The position numbers and the translations under genes are program-made. This document shows, one piece after another, positions 63,747 through 64,000 of a stretch of DNA of 64,000 nucleotides. The notes under the pieces are model-generated. The model saw nothing but the letters and a program-made list of their open reading frames with translations. It had not been told where the DNA came from and ran no database searches. The first letter of the stretch is position 1, and every line of letters begins with the position of its first letter. The DNA is from Coraliomargarita algicola (GTDB lineage Bacteria; Verrucomicrobiota; Verrucomicrobiia; Opitutales; Coraliomargaritaceae): positions 558,001 through 622,000 of the forward strand of contig NZ_CP138858.1 in NCBI RefSeq assembly GCF_033878955.1. The letters are read 5' to 3'.

Positions 63747-64000
63747 ATGCCAGCTAAAAAAGCAAAAAAAGCCACCAAGAAGGCCGCAAAGCGCAAGAGC
63801 GCATCCGCGGTAAAATACAGCTACGACTTCGGTCAGAAGACCGATGGTAGCTCAAAACTCCGAGAGCTCCTCGGCGGTAAGGGTGCCAATCTCGCAGAGA
63901 TGGCTCGTATCGGCCTCCCGGTTCCCCCCGGTTTCACGATCACGACAGAAGTCTGCACTTACTTCTACGACAATGGTCGCCAATACCCCAAAACCCTCGA
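63747..64000 (+). CDS. ppdK: Pyruvate, phosphate dikinase, N-terminal part (gene leaves the window)
   Basis: From the ATG at 63747 the frame stays open to the window edge. The first 22 residues are lysine/alanine-rich ('PAKKAKKATKKAAKRKSASA'). PPDK homology then begins: 'KYSYDFGQKTDGSSKLRELL', 'GGKGANLAEMARIGLPVPPG' and 'FTITTEVCTYFYDNG'. PPDK interconverts pyruvate, ATP and phosphate with phosphoenolpyruvate, AMP and diphosphate. A TTGCC-TAC-GGCAA hairpin is in the leader (63691-63703), and TTGACA at 63644 may be a -35 element. The basic tail is absent from classic PPDK. Confidence 0.9.
   Translation, partial: MPAKKAKKATKKAAKRKSASAVKYSYDFGQKTDGSSKLRELLGGKGANLAEMARIGLPVPPGFTITTEVCTYFYDNGRQYPKTL

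Overview
The window looks like a chromosome segment of a marine Verrucomicrobiota bacterium, most likely class Opitutae (Puniceicoccales / Coraliomargarita-Lentimonas type). This placement is inference from content: a PEP-CTERM surface protein, a secreted Ni-superoxide dismutase, a TonB receptor, MurNAc-6-P etherase fused to a sugar kinase, MlaEFDC+A, and intergenic minisatellites of a kind I associate with PVC-phylum genomes. Shine-Dalgarno sequences are mostly weak or absent, so starts were chosen mainly by domain limits, signal peptides and overlaps. No 16S gene is present to confirm the taxonomy.

Layout. 0-8.4 kb: end of a protoporphyrinogen oxidase gene, a cysteine-periodic secreted protein, a YmdB-type phosphodiesterase, a TonB-dependent receptor behind two Fur-like boxes, an ABC ATPase broken by one frameshift, acetolactate synthase large subunit, and a DUF481 outer-membrane protein. 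8.5-19.2 kb: a six-gene minus-strand nitrate assimilation operon: NNP transporter, fused PP2C phosphatase/Ser-Thr kinase, siroheme nitrite reductase, a fused DmsB-DmsC-like electron-transfer subunit, molybdopterin nitrate reductase, and a CysJ-like flavoprotein. It lies behind a good sigma-54 promoter candidate, and rpoN itself is at 30.2 kb. 19.4-31.7 kb: YeiH and a divergent LysR regulator, exported Ni-SOD, a secreted metallopeptidase-like protein, an extended SDR, the MurNAc kinase-etherase fusion, an HU protein, a 712-residue EF-hand/membrane protein of unknown function, a Ser/Thr kinase and RpoN. 31.9-36.5 kb: HemW and a complete mlaE-F-D-C-A lipid-transport operon.

36.7-51.9 kb is accessory DNA. 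It begins at a tRNA-Arg(TCT) with an integrase relic beside it and runs to the 3' end of gatB. It holds a NUC1-type endonuclease, a GHL15-like glycosidase, a PEP-CTERM protein, a TetR regulator with its target peroxidase, three toxin-antitoxin loci (one toxin is a pseudogene), gene fragments (SDR, antitoxin, Fic), a KAP NTPase, and a PD-(D/E)XK-like nuclease. Dispersed repeats knit it together; some of them carry the first 16 or so codons of a RelE-type toxin gene. A diverged, internally deleted copy of the gatB 3' end at 44.86 kb faces the same way as the true gatB end at 51.94 kb and brackets about 7 kb of defence-like genes.

51.9-64 kb is housekeeping DNA again: gatC-gatA-gatB, a CheY-like receiver, a HEAT-THUMP-methyltransferase, RsmJ coupled to a cytochrome c/sugar-dehydrogenase fusion, a frameshifted MscS channel gene, TlyA, a small membrane protein, TatC, and the start of pyruvate phosphate dikinase with a lysine-rich tail.
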